Below are positions 5,585 through 6,659 of a stretch of 6,659 bases of DNA, one piece after another. A program made the position numbers and the translations under genes. Below the pieces are notes generated by a model that was given only the letters and a program-made list of their open reading frames with translations, was not told the origin of the DNA and ran no database searches. Location: contig CAADVA010000075.1 in assembly GCA_900752345.1 (NCBI GenBank), positions 1 to 6,659 on the forward strand, given 5' to 3'. Origin of the DNA: an uncultured Collinsella sp. GTDB taxonomy: Bacteria > Actinomycetota > Coriobacteriia > Coriobacteriales > Coriobacteriaceae. Numbering within the stretch: position 1 is the first letter of the stretch; every line of letters begins with the position of its first letter.

Positions 5585-5603
5585 GATGAATGAAGGGTTC
5601 ATC
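5585..5603 (+). other. Small hairpin in the deglycase leader
   Basis: GATGAA (5585-5590) and TTCATC (5598-5603) are perfect complements around a 7-base loop. The hairpin ends 10 bases before the AGGAG site, so it would sit in the 5' untranslated region. It may affect mRNA stability; it is too short to call a riboswitch. Confidence 0.35.
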
Positions 5604-5613
5604 TAAGTGAGTT

Positions 5614-5618
5614 AGGAG
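5614..5618 (+). promoter_or_regulatory. Ribosome binding site of the deglycase gene
   Basis: AGGAG is followed by TAAGGG and the ATG at 5625, a six-base spacing that supports the start MFNFDEPRYE. Confidence 0.85.
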
Positions 5619-5624
5619 TAAGGG

Positions 5625-6659
5625 ATGTTCAATTTCGATGAGCCTCGTTACGAGAAGGTTGTGAGCGATGCCCTCGCTCTCCGTCCTCAGATTGAGGCCG
5701 CCGTGGACAAGGTCTGCGAGCAGGGCTATTCCAACATCTTCTTCATCGGCTGCGGCGGCACCTGGGCCCACACGCTCCCGATGAAGTACTGGGTCGAGAC
5801 CACCACGGCCGACGTCGACGTCCACTGCGAGATCGCCGCCGAGTTCCTCGCATGCCCGCCCAAGGCCTTCAACAAGGACTCGGTCTGCGTCTTCTCCACC
5901 CGCACCGGCACCACCCCCGAGATCATCGAGGCCGCCAAGTTCTGCCAGGAGCAGGGCGCCCGCACGCTGATGTACGTCTCCAACGACAACACCCCGGCCA
6001 CCGAGTACGCCGATTACAAGTTCTTCAGCTTCGCCGAGGACGACGTCCTGTGCGAGGCCATCTACACCTACCAGATCACGCTGGTCGCCCGCTTCCTCAA
6101 GAACGCCGGCGCCTTCCCCAAGTACGACACCTTCATGGAGGAGTTCGGCAACATCGCCCCGTACCTCATCAAGGCCAAGGACGCCCAGGACGAGCGCTGC
6201 GCCGCCATGGCCGAGGACTTCAAGGACACCGACTACCACATGGTGATCGGCTCCGGCATGCTCTGGGGCGAGGCCTACGACTACGCCATGTGCATCCTCG
6301 AGGAGATGCAGTGGATCAAGACCAAGTCCATCCACGCCGCCGAGTTCTTCCACGGCACCATCGAGCTGTGCGAGGAGGGCACGAGCCTCATCATGCTCTA
6401 CGGCGAGGACGACACCCGTAAGCTCATGGACCGCGTGGACAACTTCACCCACATGCTCGCCGACGAGAAGGGCGTCCATGTCCGCGTGAACAAGTTCGAC
6501 ACCGCCGAGGTCGAGCTGCCGTTCAGCGACCCCGAGTTCCGCAAGATCGTCTCCCCGATGGTCACCTACACCATCACCGAGCGCCTCAGCTGCCATCTCG
6601 AGCACGTCCGTAACCACCCGCTCACCACGCGTCGCTACTATCACCAGATGAACTACTAA
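5625..6659 (+). CDS. SIS-domain sugar-phosphate deglycase/isomerase, FrlB/FraB-like
   Basis: A 344-aa protein with two SIS (sugar isomerase) domains. The first, about 30-165, carries the phosphosugar loop IFFIGCGGTW (38-47) and the second loop STRTGTTPEI (91-100). The second, about 200-330, begins YHMVIGSGMLWGEA. The relatives I recognise are fructosamine-6-phosphate deglycases (FrlB, FraB, glucoselysine-type), which split phosphorylated Amadori products into a hexose phosphate and a free amino acid. The C-terminus HPLTTRRYYHQMNY matches the FrlB ending in style, and AAEFFHGTIELCEEGTS matches the FrlB 'GEFRHGPLEIVEPGV' region. E227 and H243 keep the 16-residue spacing of the E214/H230 pair reported as catalytic in Salmonella FraB. 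Substrate cannot be settled; agrocinopine-type or GlmS-like SIS proteins are alternatives. Codons are almost all C- or G-ending after the first 25 or so, suggesting high expression. The TAA stop is the last three bases of the window, so operon partners (kinase, transporter) would lie beyond. Confidence 0.85.
   Translation: MFNFDEPRYEKVVSDALALRPQIEAAVDKVCEQGYSNIFFIGCGGTWAHTLPMKYWVETTTADVDVHCEIAAEFLACPPKAFNKDSVCVFSTRTGTTPEIIEAAKFCQEQGARTLMYVSNDNTPATEYADYKFFSFAEDDVLCEAIYTYQITLVARFLKNAGAFPKYDTFMEEFGNIAPYLIKAKDAQDERCAAMAEDFKDTDYHMVIGSGMLWGEAYDYAMCILEEMQWIKTKSIHAAEFFHGTIELCEEGTSLIMLYGEDDTRKLMDRVDNFTHMLADEKGVHVRVNKFDTAEVELPFSDPEFRKIVSPMVTYTITERLSCHLEHVRNHPLTTRRYYHQMNY

Noticed and set aside
5571..6644. 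357-aa open frame on the - strand
   Set aside because: It is antisense to the deglycase. The strong C-ending codon bias of that gene removes stops on the opposite strand; the product is a V/L/G/D/E-rich shadow.

Overview
The window is GC-rich chromosomal DNA. Protein similarity and codon habits suggest a gut actinobacterium of the Coriobacteriia, most likely Collinsella or a close relative. That assignment is inferred from gene content and from the style of the intergenic palindromes; no database search was run. There are four protein-coding genes. Two are on the + strand at the window edges and two are on the - strand in the middle. Three sizeable intergenic stretches are rich in palindromes.

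Layout, left to right. (1) 2-829, +: the 3' part of a gene for an AbiEi-like protein with a C-terminal PD-(D/E)XK/DUF559-type nuclease-like domain; its 5' end lies outside the window. (2) 830-996: a convergent gap holding a 119-bp composite repeat, three direct copies of a GAGCGTGGA-headed motif plus one inverted copy that closes a 25-bp perfect hairpin. (3) 997-1593, -: 5-formyltetrahydrofolate cyclo-ligase. (4) 1594-1908: a gap with a four-arm nested palindrome (1672-1829) and a textbook intrinsic terminator (1864-1902) for the next gene. (5) 1909-4947, -: a 1012-aa presequence-protease-type M16C zinc metallopeptidase with complete HILEH...E and R...Y signatures. (6) 4948-5624: a 677-bp divergent gap containing a probable M16 promoter, a second copy of the 119-bp composite repeat with identical internal spacing, a decayed stretch that may be an excisionase-like remnant, and an AT-rich leader with small palindromes. 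(7) 5625-6659, +: a complete SIS-domain sugar-phosphate deglycase/isomerase of the FrlB/FraB type, with strong C-ending codon bias. It ends exactly at the window edge.

How the genes relate: they do not form one pathway. The peptidase and the folate-salvage enzyme are co-oriented but separated by a strong terminator, so they are probably separate transcription units. The deglycase has its own promoter region and is probably the first gene of an Amadori-product (fructosamine) catabolism operon continuing to the right; that is inferred from the family only. The least explained feature is the 119-bp composite repeat. It occurs twice in the same orientation, 4.2 kb apart, with the same 22/29/68-bp internal spacing, once between convergent gene ends and once between divergent gene starts.
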